The position numbers and the translations under genes are program-made. A stretch of 64,000 nucleotides of DNA, from assembly GCF_008973665.1 (NCBI RefSeq), contig NZ_WACP01000011.1:124001-188000 (forward strand), in the 5' to 3' direction. The stretch is from Paenibacillus tengchongensis (lineage in GTDB: Bacteria; Bacillota; Bacilli; Paenibacillales; Paenibacillaceae). Positions 1 to 8,646 of the stretch are shown here, piece after piece. The notes under the pieces were generated by a model that saw only the letters and a program-made list of their open reading frames with translations, was not told the DNA's origin and did no database searches. Numbering within the stretch: the first letter of the stretch is position 1; each line of letters opens with the position of its first letter.

Positions 1-1
1 C

Positions 2-100
2 GCAGCGGAAATCAGGCTGCAGATTGGGACAAGGCTGTCCGGCAGCCTTGTCGGCGGCGAAATCGGCGGACGCGCTGAAGCGGAGCGCCGTACAGCATAA
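2..100 (+). CDS. possible 3' end of an unidentified gene (partial)
   Basis: An open frame enters from the left edge at base 2 and ends at a TAA at 98-100, giving 32 codons that finish in AERRTA. It may be the end of a gene that starts outside the window. The stretch is too short to assign a family and could be chance; only the open frame and the hairpin that follows support it. Confidence 0.3.
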   Translation, partial: AAEIRLQIGTRLSGSLVGGEIGGRAEAERRTA

Positions 101-147
101 GCCGAAGCAGCTCCCGCAGTCGGCGGATAGCCTTTCACGCGCCGCAG

Positions 148-165
148 CGCCTGCAGGGGCAGGCG
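148..165. terminator. short GC hairpin between two convergent genes
   Basis: CGCCTG at 148-153 pairs with CAGGCG at 160-165 around a six-base loop, and the sequence ATATTTTG follows. It sits between the partial frame ending at 100 and the stop of the recombinase on the other strand at 187, so it could end either transcript. The stem is short and the T run is weak. Confidence 0.35.
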
Positions 166-186
166 ATATTTTGTGAAGATCTGACA

Positions 187-1281
187 TTAGGCTTCCTCCA
201 GGCGGCGCTCAATGGCCTCGGACATCGTTTTATCCGTCAGGTGGGCATAGACCTCCGTTGTCTCGGTAGAGGCGTGGCCGAGCTGCTCCTTTGTTTTGTA
301 GATATCATTCTGCAGATAGTAATCGGTCGCAAACGAATGCCGCAGCTTGTGCACCGTTAAATACGGCTTGCCGAAGCGCTTGGCGTATTTGATGATCATT
401 TCCTGTATGGCCCGCTTGGTCATCCGTGAGCCTTCCTTGCTGCCGTTGCGGAGCGCAATGAACAGGGCTTTTTCCTTCTTGGGCGTCTTGTAGCGGGACT
501 GCCGCAGGCTTAAATACTGGGTGAGATCATCCTTGGCCTGTTCGCGGAAATAGACCGGCGTCTTGAATGTCTCATCGTTGTTGCCTTTACGGTAAACATA
601 CAGCAGCTTGTTGTTCATATCGAGATCGTCCACATTGAGATTGACCACCTCGGAGACACGCAGGCCGGAATTCAGAATCAGACTGGCGATGCAGGCATCC
701 CGCTCGCGGTTCTGCAGATGGGCATAATGCGCCTGCTTGTTGCCCTCCACGTCGCGGCCGTAGCCCTCGTAAATGTAGCCGATAAATTCCAGCAGCTCTT
801 CGTCTTCGAGAATTTTGCCCTTGAGCTTGGCCGCCGTATCCTTCGGTTTATGGATTCGCTTGATCTCCACCTTGGCCATAATATTGCGTTTCAGCAGCGG
901 GTAGAAATCCTCGTCCTCGGCAATCTGGCTCAAGTAGTGAAACAGAGAGCGGAGGGCGGACAGCTTGCGGGAGACGGTCACTTTGGAATTGGCGTTCTCG
1001 CTGCGGGTCGTCAAATAAAGCCGGTAGCCGACGATGCTCTCCATGCGCAGGGTCTCCAGGTCAAGGAGAGTAATGCCGGCATTGCTGTCCGCCTGGGACA
1101 AGCCTTCCGCCCGCAGCCAGCTGAAGAAGGAATCATAGTCGCGGAGATACTCCAGCAGTGTGGAGGGCGACAGGTCCGGACGCTTGAAATCGATAAATTG
1201 CTGCACGAACCAGGGCATCAGCGGCAGGCGCTCATCGAGCTGCTTGCGGTCATTGACTTTTTGGATACTGATGAATATCAC
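187..1281 (-). CDS. xerS: XerS-like tyrosine recombinase/integrase
   Basis: This 364-residue protein has a SAM-like N-terminal core-binding domain (about residues 20-130) and a C-terminal catalytic domain. The visible catalytic set is R208 in SGLRVSEV, K232, H311 and R314 in HKLRHSFA, H336 in GHAST and the nucleophile Y345 in TTEVYAHL. The N-terminal stretch LMPWFVQQF and the overall length resemble XerS, the single-recombinase dimer-resolution enzyme of streptococci that is also annotated in Paenibacillus. It would cut and rejoin DNA at a dif-type site in the cytoplasm. The start is a GTG with only a weak ribosome site, so it may be a few codons off. It has no co-directional neighbour. An integrase role is the alternative. 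Confidence 0.85.
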   Translation of the reverse strand: MIFISIQKVNDRKQLDERLPLMPWFVQQFIDFKRPDLSPSTLLEYLRDYDSFFSWLRAEGLSQADSNAGITLLDLETLRMESIVGYRLYLTTRSENANSKVTVSRKLSALRSLFHYLSQIAEDEDFYPLLKRNIMAKVEIKRIHKPKDTAAKLKGKILEDEELLEFIGYIYEGYGRDVEGNKQAHYAHLQNRERDACIASLILNSGLRVSEVVNLNVDDLDMNNKLLYVYRKGNNDETFKTPVYFREQAKDDLTQYLSLRQSRYKTPKKEKALFIALRNGSKEGSRMTKRAIQEMIIKYAKRFGKPYLTVHKLRHSFATDYYLQNDIYKTKEQLGHASTETTEVYAHLTDKTMSEAIERRLEEA

Positions 1282-1403
1282 CTGCTTTCTGAGGTTCTTT
1301 TAAAACATCTTGTCTTTATTTTACCATGCCTGCAAACAGTAGAGGTCTAAATTTATAGCTTATTGTATAATCAAGGGACTGAACTAAATAAGGGGCGTTA
1401 CAG

Positions 1404-2420
1404 ATGAAGAAGAAACTTCAGGTTTATATATCCTCAACCCATACAGAAATGCTTGCAGAAAGAGAAGCGGCGGTCCTGGCGGTGCTAAATGCGGGTCATA
1501 TTCCGGCAGGGATGGATTTATTTAAGTCAGGGGACAGCTCGCACAAAGCAGCGGTTCAGCGCTGGATACAGGAATCGGATGTATTTATGCTGATCCTGGG
1601 CGGCAGATACGGGGGCATTGAGGAAGAATCGGGCAAGAGCTTTGCCCATTGGGAATATGACTACGCCGGAGCATTAGGTAAACACCGCTTTGCAGTCGTC
1701 CTTAATGACCATAAACTGCAGGAAAAGACGAGGGAGAATCCTATTTACCTGGAAAGGATAAACTATTCGGCCTATATGAATTTCAAAGAACAGGTTAAGG
1801 GGGAGCGCTTTACGTTCTTTGAAGATTTAAAGGATATCCGGTTGATTGCGCTGGAGTCATTAAGGGAATTCGAAGCGGATGAGACTCTGACCGGATGGAG
1901 AAAGCCGGACCTGGCGGACAATGTAGAAGAGGCGCTGAGAGAGAACACCGCTTTATTGAAGGAAAACGGCAGGCTGAAGGCTGATTTAGACCGGCTGAAG
2001 AAGCAGCAGGATCAAAGGGTATTGATTAATGGCTTCGATTATGAGGAATTGAAGAATATACTCGATACGACAATTGTTACATTGCCTAAGGAGGTTTCCA
2101 GCACCAAAACCAAAAAAAATGTCAGTCTGCTAAAAGTGCTGATTACATTGTCAAACACATTTGCTACCGGGATCACGAACGGGACAGGTGAAAGTGACAG
2201 CAGAATCGCACTGTATTATCATGTTGCGCCCAAATTAATGTCCTTTGGAATTCTGGAGAAGGTCAAAGTAGCAGGCGCCAGATATGAGAAGATTCAAACC
2301 TCCAAGGAGGGACATAAATTCCTGGCCAAATATGAAATGGAAAATGCCCTGATCACTCCCGTTGCCAAATCTAAAGCCGGGACACTAAGGATGAAGAAAG
2401 ATGAGACCATAGGGGAGTAG
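1404..2420 (+). CDS. DUF4062 domain protein with coiled coil and winged helix
   Basis: The first 100 residues match DUF4062: VYISSTHTEML, then a conserved ERE-type helix, then a VFMLILGGRYG strand and loop. This Rossmann-like, TIR/SLOG-related fold is found in signalling and conflict proteins. Residues 170-206 are a predicted coiled coil rich in E, L and K. Residues 215-315 look like a winged-helix domain (LLKVLITLSNTFATG and then LYYHVAPKLMSFGILEKV). The ribosome site AAGGGG lies seven bases before the ATG, and a TATAAT -10 box is at 1366-1371. It is transcribed away from the recombinase. Its function is unknown; DNA binding by the C-terminus and a sensor or enzymatic N-terminus are inference. 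Confidence 0.75.
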   Translation: MKKKLQVYISSTHTEMLAEREAAVLAVLNAGHIPAGMDLFKSGDSSHKAAVQRWIQESDVFMLILGGRYGGIEEESGKSFAHWEYDYAGALGKHRFAVVLNDHKLQEKTRENPIYLERINYSAYMNFKEQVKGERFTFFEDLKDIRLIALESLREFEADETLTGWRKPDLADNVEEALRENTALLKENGRLKADLDRLKKQQDQRVLINGFDYEELKNILDTTIVTLPKEVSSTKTKKNVSLLKVLITLSNTFATGITNGTGESDSRIALYYHVAPKLMSFGILEKVKVAGARYEKIQTSKEGHKFLAKYEMENALITPVAKSKAGTLRMKKDETIGE

Positions 2421-2530
2421 GAAGAGCGGCGTTGTCTATACGAGCGGTCTCGCGGATTCTTATTCTATGAAGGTTTTTTGGGTAAAATATGTTGAAGCAC
2501 ACGTAACATAAACGCACGAGGTGAACTCTA

Positions 2531-3040
2531 ATGGAACTAGGTTTGGAACTGGTGCCGAAGGAGCGGAAAGAGACGATCAGCAGGCTGATGCAGTTATATC
2601 TGTATGATTTCACCCGCTACCTGGAGCTTGAAGTGGATCAGAACGGGGAATTTCCCGCCTATCCCGGTCTGGATGCCTATTGGAACAGCGGGAACAACAA
2701 ATTTCCGTACCTGTTTACCGCAGACGGGAGGATTGCCGGGTTTGCTTTGGTGGACCGGCTGCTGCGCAGCTCCGAAGGGCAATTTTATATGACCGAATTT
2801 TTCGTGATGCAGAAATACCGCCGTTCCGGCCTGGGCACCTGGGCTGCCCACCGGCTGTTCGATATGTTTCCCGGGGACTGGAAGGTGTCGCAGGTACGGG
2901 CCAATGCGCCCGCGCGCAGCTTCTGGCATAAGGTCATCGGCGAGTATACGGGCGGAGAGTTCAAGGAACGCTTCAATCCCCGGCAGGGCAATCCCAGCCA
3001 ATATTTCAGCACATTAAGCATTAATAGGGTGAAGAAATAA
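2531..3040 (+). CDS. GNAT-family N-acetyltransferase
   Basis: This 169-residue protein carries the GNAT acetyl-CoA motif QKYRRSGLGTWAA at about residues 95-107, preceded by the strand MTEFFVM and followed by a C-terminal beta segment. Enzymes of this family transfer an acetyl group from acetyl-CoA to an amine; the substrate here cannot be told. The ATG has a GAGGTG ribosome site nine bases upstream. It lies 110 bp after the DUF4062 gene and 73 bp before a lipoprotein gene on the same strand. No clear terminator separates them, so a loose operon is possible. Confidence 0.85.
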   Translation: MELGLELVPKERKETISRLMQLYLYDFTRYLELEVDQNGEFPAYPGLDAYWNSGNNKFPYLFTADGRIAGFALVDRLLRSSEGQFYMTEFFVMQKYRRSGLGTWAAHRLFDMFPGDWKVSQVRANAPARSFWHKVIGEYTGGEFKERFNPRQGNPSQYFSTLSINRVKK

Positions 3041-3113
3041 AAACGACCGCTTTGCGGCTCCGCTGACCGCAACTTCCGGTAAATTCCAGCGTCTGGTCAT
3101 TGAGGTGATTGGA

Positions 3114-4193
3114 ATGAAGATATCTAGGAAGCTAAGCCGGCCGGTATGCTGCGTGACAATTCTGGCAGTTCTGTTGGCGGGCTGCGGGGAAGAGAACTTA
3201 GCTCAGCATGACTCTGGCCGGAGTGACAATGACGCAGCCCACACCGGCAGTGCAGCTCCATCTGGAGAGACGCCTGGCATATCCGCTGCACCTGCAGCGA
3301 GTAAGACTGCATCTCCAGCCCCTGCGGCATTCGCTTCTTCACCAGCCCCTGCGGCATCCGCTGCTTCACCAGCCCCTGCACACTCTGAGGCGCTGCTGGA
3401 AGGCGGTGTTTCGCAGTACAGCGGCGGTGAAACCCAGTTCAAGATGGGCGACGAATATGTGCCGACTTCGTTCTCCGGGGCTGTGGACGAGCCGGTTGGC
3501 TTGTACATGCCGGACACGATGTCACGCTTTACTGTTACAGGCGGCACCGCTTGGGGAACAGCTGACAAGCAGAATTATATTGCGATGGTAAAGCAGGCAG
3601 CCGATCCGGCGAAGGCCCCCCCGGTTTCCGGACAGTCGGCAGACTTACTGAAATACAAAGAGTATGAGGGAAGCAGCAAGGATGGTACGGCTACGCTCGA
3701 TCAATTTACCATTGAAGTCCAGGGACAGGCTTACGATGTGTTTATCCGGACCGGGGATGAACAGCGCAGCGCGATGCTGCCTTTGTTTCTGGAGATGCTG
3801 CGCAGCTCGCAATTTCTCGTTAAGCTGGGCCCGCTGGAAGCAGGTGTGTTTCTGGAGGAACCGGATGTGGGTAATGACCCGGGGAAGCTGCAGGCGCTGC
3901 AGGAAGCGATGGATGTCATCCAAGCTATCGCGGATAAAGATTACGGGAAATTTGCAGCTACGATGAAATCGGCGGCAACCGCAGACAATCTGCGCCATTT
4001 TGTGGATAACCAGGGCTCCTATCATTTCTACAAGATGACTGTGCTTGGCATACCCTTTAAAGAAGAGAGGTGGGCGAGCTTTCAAGTGGACTATTACTGG
4101 ACTTCTCCGGATGGGTATGTTATCGACAGGGGGTTCACGATAGCCATGCTGCCGGACAAGCAGGGGACATGGAAGATCGCCGATATTGATTAA
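3114..4193 (+). CDS. secreted lipoprotein with Ala-Pro-Ser linker
   Basis: The protein (359 residues) begins with a lipoprotein signal, KLSRPVCCVTILAVLLAGCG, with the lipobox LLAGC. The ATG at 3114 is preferred over the in-frame GTG at 3105 because the ribosome site GAGGTG (3102-3107) overlaps that GTG and is six bases from the ATG. A low-complexity Ala-Pro-Ser linker with three nine-residue repeats follows, then a globular region from about residue 105 to the end. I do not recognise the globular domain. It would be anchored on the outer face of the membrane, with the linker crossing the wall. It ends 17 bp before the aldo/keto reductase gene, so co-transcription is likely. Confidence 0.8.
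   Translation: MKISRKLSRPVCCVTILAVLLAGCGEENLAQHDSGRSDNDAAHTGSAAPSGETPGISAAPAASKTASPAPAAFASSPAPAASAASPAPAHSEALLEGGVSQYSGGETQFKMGDEYVPTSFSGAVDEPVGLYMPDTMSRFTVTGGTAWGTADKQNYIAMVKQAADPAKAPPVSGQSADLLKYKEYEGSSKDGTATLDQFTIEVQGQAYDVFIRTGDEQRSAMLPLFLEMLRSSQFLVKLGPLEAGVFLEEPDVGNDPGKLQALQEAMDVIQAIADKDYGKFAATMKSAATADNLRHFVDNQGSYHFYKMTVLGIPFKEERWASFQVDYYWTSPDGYVIDRGFTIAMLPDKQGTWKIADID
3312..3392 (+). repeat. 27-bp tandem repeat, three units, in lipoprotein linker
   Basis: Three in-frame 27-bp units start at 3312, 3339 and 3366 and encode SPAPAAFAS, SPAPAASAA and SPAPAHSEA. The DNA of the first two units is nearly identical, so slipped-strand changes in repeat number are possible. The repeat forms the flexible linker behind the lipid anchor. 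Confidence 0.85.
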
Positions 4194-4210
4194 TTCAAGG
4201 AGGAGACATC

Positions 4211-5098
4211 ATGGAACGACGCAAATACGGGAACACCGACATGTACGTCAGTACCCTCGGCTTCGGCGGTTCGGAAATCGGCGGAGCAGATGAAAAGACG
4301 GTGGACCGTCTGCTGGGAAAGGCGCTGGAGGGTGGTCTGAATCTGATTGATACGGCGGAATGCTACGGCCGCAGCGAAGAACTGATCGGTAAAGCGCTGG
4401 CCGGACGCCGCGATGATTATTACCTCTTCACTAAATGTGGACACGCGGCGGGTCTGGAATATGCCGATTGGGACCCGGTTCTGCTGGAGAAGAGCATTGA
4501 CCGGAGCTTGCAGCGCCTGAACACCGACCATGTCGATGTTATTCATTTACACAGCTGCAGCGAGGAAATCCTGCGGCGCGGGGAAGTGATCCGTGTGCTG
4601 GAAGCGGCCAAGCAGGCGGGTAAGACCCGCTATATCGGCTATAGCGGAGACCGCAACGATGCCCTGTATGCTGTGGAGTCCGGAGTGTTCGACAGCCTGG
4701 AGACCTCGGTAAACATTGCCGATCAGGAGGTCATTAATTTAACACTGGGCAAAGCGGCAGAGCGCGGAATGGGTGTGACCGCCAAACGGCCGATTGCCAA
4801 TGCGGCCTGGGCCCAGGCCCAAGTAGCCGAGACCGATTATGCTTACGTCTATTGGAGGCGGTTACAAGAGCTCGGCTTTGGCTTCCTGGACGATGTTCAG
4901 CATGGCGTAGAGATCGCGCTGCGCTTTACACTGAGCACCCCCGGCGTGCACACAGCTATTGTCGGTACGCGTAACCCGGACCGCTGGCCGCAAAATGCCG
5001 CACTCCTGCAGAACGGACCGCTGCCGCAGGAGCTGTATGACGAAATCCGCGCACGCTGGCATGCCATCGCCGGACAGGACTGGGTGGGGCAGACTTAG
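4211..5098 (+). CDS. aldo/keto reductase family oxidoreductase
   Basis: The 295-residue protein has the AKR barrel and catalytic tetrad: D47 and Y52 in IDTAECYG, K75 in FTKCGH and H114 in IHLHS. A late IVGTRNP segment at the NADPH-binding end completes the fold. It should reduce aldehydes or ketones with NAD(P)H in the cytoplasm; the physiological substrate is not evident. The ribosome site AAGGAGGAG is nine bases upstream of the ATG. It follows the lipoprotein gene by 17 bp and is closed by a strong terminator at 5132-5172. Confidence 0.9.
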   Translation: MERRKYGNTDMYVSTLGFGGSEIGGADEKTVDRLLGKALEGGLNLIDTAECYGRSEELIGKALAGRRDDYYLFTKCGHAAGLEYADWDPVLLEKSIDRSLQRLNTDHVDVIHLHSCSEEILRRGEVIRVLEAAKQAGKTRYIGYSGDRNDALYAVESGVFDSLETSVNIADQEVINLTLGKAAERGMGVTAKRPIANAAWAQAQVAETDYAYVYWRRLQELGFGFLDDVQHGVEIALRFTLSTPGVHTAIVGTRNPDRWPQNAALLQNGPLPQELYDEIRARWHAIAGQDWVGQT

Positions 5099-5131
5099 GC
5101 GGGCGGGGATATCCTTATCCCTATATAAGTT

Positions 5132-5172
5132 GAAGAAGTACCGGAGAAGGTCTCTGGTGCTTCTTCTTTTTT
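5132..5172 (+). terminator. rho-independent terminator
   Basis: A 16-base arm (5132-5147, GAAGAAGTACCGGAGA) pairs with 5151-5166 (two mismatch or G-U positions) and is followed by a T run. It ends the lipoprotein-aldo/keto reductase unit. Confidence 0.9.
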
Positions 5173-5267
5173 CTGTCCAAATGAGCTATGAAAAGGACTT
5201 TTGCACTTGCTAGCCTTTCTTGGCCCTGTTAAGTTAACAACTATACATAAGAGGAGGTCCAATTCAT

Positions 5268-6212
5268 TTGCCTAAATTCATCAAAAGGTTGTCCATATTA
5301 TTACTGCTGCTGCTGGTATCGTTCTTAATCCATTCCTCCCGGAAAGCGGACTCTCCGGCTGATGGGCTAATATATACCTTCAACAGTGCTGAGACCGGTC
5401 AGACCTTCAATATTATCAGCGTGTTCAAGCTGTTTGACAACTATATTGCTGAGGCCAAGACCGGATCTAACCCGGAGCTGTCAGCGATATACCAGCGGGA
5501 GGTGGTTGAGCCCGTCTACAGCTACTGTTTTCAGGATGCCGAATTTATACATATGGTTCAATCCCAGTTGAACGAGCCGCCGGACCGGTTAAAAGAGCTG
5601 AAGCAATTGGTGGATTCGATGTCAGCAGACTCTATCAACGGAGTGATCCGGGAAGCGCTGCTGAAATCCGCTGCACTTTTGCCGGGGGAGAAAGAGCAGA
5701 ATGTATGTGTGTTCCCGTCGATCTCGTCTTCCGCTTCACACATGACGACAGCAGGCTCAGGAAAGATCTTTGTAAAGTATAACTGGCTGTATACCGATGA
5801 TACCATGAGGGCCGGGATTGCCCATGAGTACCACCATTCGGTGTGGGCGGAGAAGTACCGATCGGCCGGAACGTATTTCCGTATACTGGATAATATCGTC
5901 TTTGAAGGGAAGGCAGTCCTATTCGAGAAGTTGGTGTATCCGGACATTGATTTCTCCTATGTATATCCGGAGTACGACAAAGAGCTTTGGGCCAAGATTG
6001 AGCCTTATTTGCGAACTTTTGACGTGAATAAGCAAAGCTTAATATTGTACGGCGATGGGGCGGAAATCCCGTATGCCTACGGCTACAGCGAAGGCTATAA
6101 AATGGTGAAATCCTATCTGGATTTGCATCCGCAGGCATCTTGTGAGGAGTGGACCGGGCTAAGCGCCGATGTCATCTTTGAGCTGGGGCGTTACACGGAG
6201 CATTATCAGTGA
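5268..6212 (+). CDS. DUF2268-type exported zinc metalloprotease
   Basis: The protein (314 residues) starts with a positively charged N-terminus and one hydrophobic segment (about residues 9-22), which acts as a signal or anchor without a lipobox. The zinc motif HEYHH is at residues 186-190, and E213 in VFEGKA is a candidate third ligand. This arrangement fits DUF2268, a family of predicted Zn-dependent proteases. The catalytic half therefore probably faces the outside. The start is a TTG with an ideal GAGGAGG site nine bases upstream. It has its own terminator at 6269-6314 and no obvious partner gene. Confidence 0.8.
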   Translation: MPKFIKRLSILLLLLLVSFLIHSSRKADSPADGLIYTFNSAETGQTFNIISVFKLFDNYIAEAKTGSNPELSAIYQREVVEPVYSYCFQDAEFIHMVQSQLNEPPDRLKELKQLVDSMSADSINGVIREALLKSAALLPGEKEQNVCVFPSISSSASHMTTAGSGKIFVKYNWLYTDDTMRAGIAHEYHHSVWAEKYRSAGTYFRILDNIVFEGKAVLFEKLVYPDIDFSYVYPEYDKELWAKIEPYLRTFDVNKQSLILYGDGAEIPYAYGYSEGYKMVKSYLDLHPQASCEEWTGLSADVIFELGRYTEHYQ

Positions 6213-6268
6213 TATTAGAATCAGGCCGGTAGCCGCTTTTCAAAATAATTTTCAGTGTGAAAAACAGG

Positions 6269-6314
6269 AATGCCCTGCTCTCAACGGACTGCAGCTGAGG
6301 GCAGGGCATTTTAT
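6269..6314. terminator. bidirectional rho-independent terminator
   Basis: AATGCCCTGCTCTCA (6269-6283) pairs with the arm ending GCAGGGCATT (to 6310), with one G-U pair, and TTT follows. It ends the metalloprotease gene. Confidence 0.88.
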
Positions 6315-6361
6315 ACCGTGGATAAAGGTTCCGCTAAGTCAGATAGCAATTACGATTAAAA

Positions 6362-6389
6362 GGTTAACATAACATAAAATATGTAACTT
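6362..6389 (+). repeat. dif-like 28-bp element, copy A
   Basis: The left arm is GGTTAACATAA, the six-base spacer CATAAA and the right arm ATATGTAACTT. The 11-6-11 layout and the ATGTAA right arm resemble a Xer recombination site. Three related copies are at 15369, 15661 and 19808. The surrounding 6315-6586 is AT-rich and holds no gene that I can support. A weak CCTCCC/GGGAGG hairpin near 6528-6567 could end the oxidoreductase transcript from the other strand. Confidence 0.55.
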
Positions 6390-6586
6390 ATTTAACGAAA
6401 TGATTTCTAAGGAGTGCGAAAAACAACAATAGAAATATTTTCATTTTCCTATATTTCACCATGTGAAAAATTCATAAAAGAACACCTTACCTTTCCCTAT
6501 AAACTTTCTTCCATACATCTACAACAACCTCCCAATTAACTATTACACCATTTTGAATAAGGGAGGGGAGGCCAGCAGGGAATGCT

Positions 6587-7534
6587 TTAAACCCCTTTTG
6601 ATGAAAGCCTGTCTCTGAGCTGCATAGCCAGATTCATCGATTGCAGCGCAGATGTCAGCGAGATTATGGAGGAAGACGAATCTGCAAAATGGTCCAGCGC
6701 GTACCGCAAGCTTTGCTCATAGGGGTTATGCTTGGGCAGCGTTATATGCTGCGTTCCGTTAACGGTATGCTCGATCAGTGCCGTGTCAACATTCCCTTTA
6801 GCATCCTCGCTCTCATGGAAGCTCAATTTGCCGCCTTCGAAGTAGGCCTCATAACTTACAGTAAAGGGGTAGCTCTCCGGCATTTGCGAGGAGACGACAA
6901 TGTCCGCATAGGTATGCTGGCCGATGAATTGCGCACGGACCAGAGACTGGCGGTTATCGGCGTCTGCTGTACCCCATACCGAAGATATCTCTGTGGGGCC
7001 AAGCAGCCAGCAAAGCATATCCAGTTCATGAATCATCAGATTGGTGGTGATATTCGCCAAGCCTAAATCGCCCCAGAGCGGAGGCGTTTCCCGGCGGAGT
7101 GTGACGGACAGCAGGCGTCCGTATGTCCCGGCTTGCACGGAATCATACAAGTAGCGGTAAGCCGGATCGAATTTGATGAACTGGTTGACCATCACTTTGG
7201 TACCATACTGTTGTTCGGCTTCGCTTAGCGCCTGGATATCCTCCGTGCTCAGACAGACAGGGGTCTCGCAAAATACATGCTTTCCGGCCTTCAGCGCCCT
7301 GACGGCGTATTCTCTGTGCAGACTGGAAGGCAGGCATATATCGATAAGATCTATCGATGGGTCCTGCAGAACTTCCTCTACGGACTGTGTAGTCCTCACC
7401 CCATAAGCGGCTTCCAGTTCATCGAGCTTTGTACGGTTTCTTCCAAAGACGGTCATCTGTCCGGCCTGGCCCATTTCGCTGAGCAAGCGGGCATGATAAC
7501 CTCCGAATCCTGTTCCTAAAATACCGATATTCAT
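6587..7534 (-). CDS. Gfo/Idh/MocA-family oxidoreductase
   Basis: The N-terminus MNIGILGTGFGGYHARLL is a Rossmann NAD(P)-binding fold (GxGxxG). The segment AGKHVFCETPVCLS carries the family's conserved E-x-P at the place of the usual EKP, with T instead of K. The C-terminal half is the family's alpha/beta substrate domain. These enzymes oxidise sugars, inositols or related polyols with NAD(P). The preferred start is the ATG at 7534 (315 residues); a GTG at 7540 is closer to the AAGGAG site and is an alternative. It is divergent from a WYL regulator, which may control it. The unusual T in place of the catalytic K is worth noting. Confidence 0.88.
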   Translation of the reverse strand: MNIGILGTGFGGYHARLLSEMGQAGQMTVFGRNRTKLDELEAAYGVRTTQSVEEVLQDPSIDLIDICLPSSLHREYAVRALKAGKHVFCETPVCLSTEDIQALSEAEQQYGTKVMVNQFIKFDPAYRYLYDSVQAGTYGRLLSVTLRRETPPLWGDLGLANITTNLMIHELDMLCWLLGPTEISSVWGTADADNRQSLVRAQFIGQHTYADIVVSSQMPESYPFTVSYEAYFEGGKLSFHESEDAKGNVDTALIEHTVNGTQHITLPKHNPYEQSLRYALDHFADSSSSIISLTSALQSMNLAMQLRDRLSSKGV

Positions 7535-7576
7535 AGTCACTGGCAGCTCCTTATATATTGAAATGTTCATTGGATA

Positions 7577-7591
7577 TGTACTTATAGTACA
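7577..7591. promoter_or_regulatory. palindrome in a divergent promoter region (candidate operator)
   Basis: TGTACTTATAGTACA is a 6-3-6 inverted repeat between the oxidoreductase and the WYL-type regulator. It lies just upstream of both genes and is the best candidate operator for that regulator; that role is inferred from position only. Confidence 0.4.
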
Positions 7592-7600
7592 GCTATAATG

Positions 7601-7628
7601 TTGACAAGTGATTGTCAGGGTTTATATG
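7601..7628 (+). promoter_or_regulatory. sigma-A-like promoter of the WYL regulator
   Basis: TTGACA at 7601-7606 is followed after 16 bases by TATATG at 7623-7628. It points toward the regulator whose start is at 7663. Confidence 0.55.
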
Positions 7629-7662
7629 GCCTTTACTTTTATTAGCAGGGAGGAATGCGAGG

Positions 7663-8634
7663 GTGCGCTTGCATCGTCTGATTGCCATACTATTACTGGT
7701 GGAGTCGCGGGGGAGAATGACGGCCGGTGCATTGGCTGAGGCACTGGAAACCTCGGTGCGTTCCATCTACCGGGACATCGCTGTACTGGCGGAATCGGGG
7801 ATTCCGCTGACATCTGCTCCGGGACCCGGGGGCGGAGTTTCGCTGATGCCCGGATATACGGTAAATTTACGCCAGTTGCATGAAGAAGAGGTGCTGCAGC
7901 TTTTTTTGAACGGCATGGGCTTGCGTCCTGGGAATACGGAAGAATCGCGGCTGAAGCTTATGAACGCACTGATGAAGCTGGGAAAAACATTGCCTCCGGC
8001 TTATCAGGCCGATCTGCACAAGGTGCAAAGCCGCTTTTTCTTCGATGAAACGCCGTGGTGGACCGGGCAGGCAGAGCATCCCTTTCTTGAGCCGCTGCGC
8101 GGAGCGCTGCTGCGTTCAGGTAAGCTGGCTATCGGGTACCGCAAGGTTAACGGGGATATCAGCGAACGCTGTGTCCGTCCGTACGGGATGGTTGTGAAGC
8201 AGGAGGAATGGTATTTGGTCGCTTATTGCGAAGCGGCACAAGCCTTGCGAACCTTTAAATGCGGAAGGATTACGAGTCTGAACGAGCTAACAGAAACCTT
8301 TGAAATTCCGGAACACTTCTCCCTGGAGGAATACTGGCGCAAACAGGAGCAAAGCTTCATCTCTGCCCGCCGGAAGGAGGAATGCTATCCTGTCGTTGTC
8401 CGCTTCAACCGTTCAGAGGGAGAGGACATACTTTTACGCAAACAATTGGAGATTACCGGTATACAGGAGGAGGAGGAGAGGATGATCATTACGTTCAACC
8501 TCTATGATTACCATCATGCTTGTACGGAGATTCTGACATTGCCGCCCACTGCTGAAGTCCTGCAGCCTCTTGTCCTAAGGGAGTACATGCGGGAACGTCT
8601 GCGGCAATGGGCGGTTATGTACTCCGTTACCTGA
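7663..8634 (+). CDS. YafY-type transcriptional regulator (HTH plus WYL domain)
   Basis: The first 60 residues form a winged helix of the HTH_11 type (RLIAILLLVESRGRM, then SVRSIYRDIAVL as recognition helix). A WYL domain follows (IGYRKVNGDISERCVRPYGMV and EWYLVAYCEA), and then a C-terminal WCX-like extension. Such proteins bind ligands, sometimes nucleic acids, and regulate adjacent genes. The GTG at 7663 (323 residues) is chosen because AGGGAGG lies nine bases upstream; an upstream TTG at 7612 lacks a ribosome site and would fall inside the promoter. It is divergent from the Gfo/Idh enzyme. Confidence 0.9.
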   Translation: MRLHRLIAILLLVESRGRMTAGALAEALETSVRSIYRDIAVLAESGIPLTSAPGPGGGVSLMPGYTVNLRQLHEEEVLQLFLNGMGLRPGNTEESRLKLMNALMKLGKTLPPAYQADLHKVQSRFFFDETPWWTGQAEHPFLEPLRGALLRSGKLAIGYRKVNGDISERCVRPYGMVVKQEEWYLVAYCEAAQALRTFKCGRITSLNELTETFEIPEHFSLEEYWRKQEQSFISARRKEECYPVVVRFNRSEGEDILLRKQLEITGIQEEEERMIITFNLYDYHHACTEILTLPPTAEVLQPLVLREYMRERLRQWAVMYSVT

Positions 8635-8646
8635 GCAGCCGACAGT

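Noticed and set aside
718..1350. 210-codon frame on the plus strand inside the XerS gene
   Set aside because: It is the antisense of a clear recombinase with all catalytic residues; the translation shows no domain.
6470..6486. Possible second Fnr-type site (TGTGA and TCAT)
   Set aside because: The spacing is five bases and the second half is incomplete.
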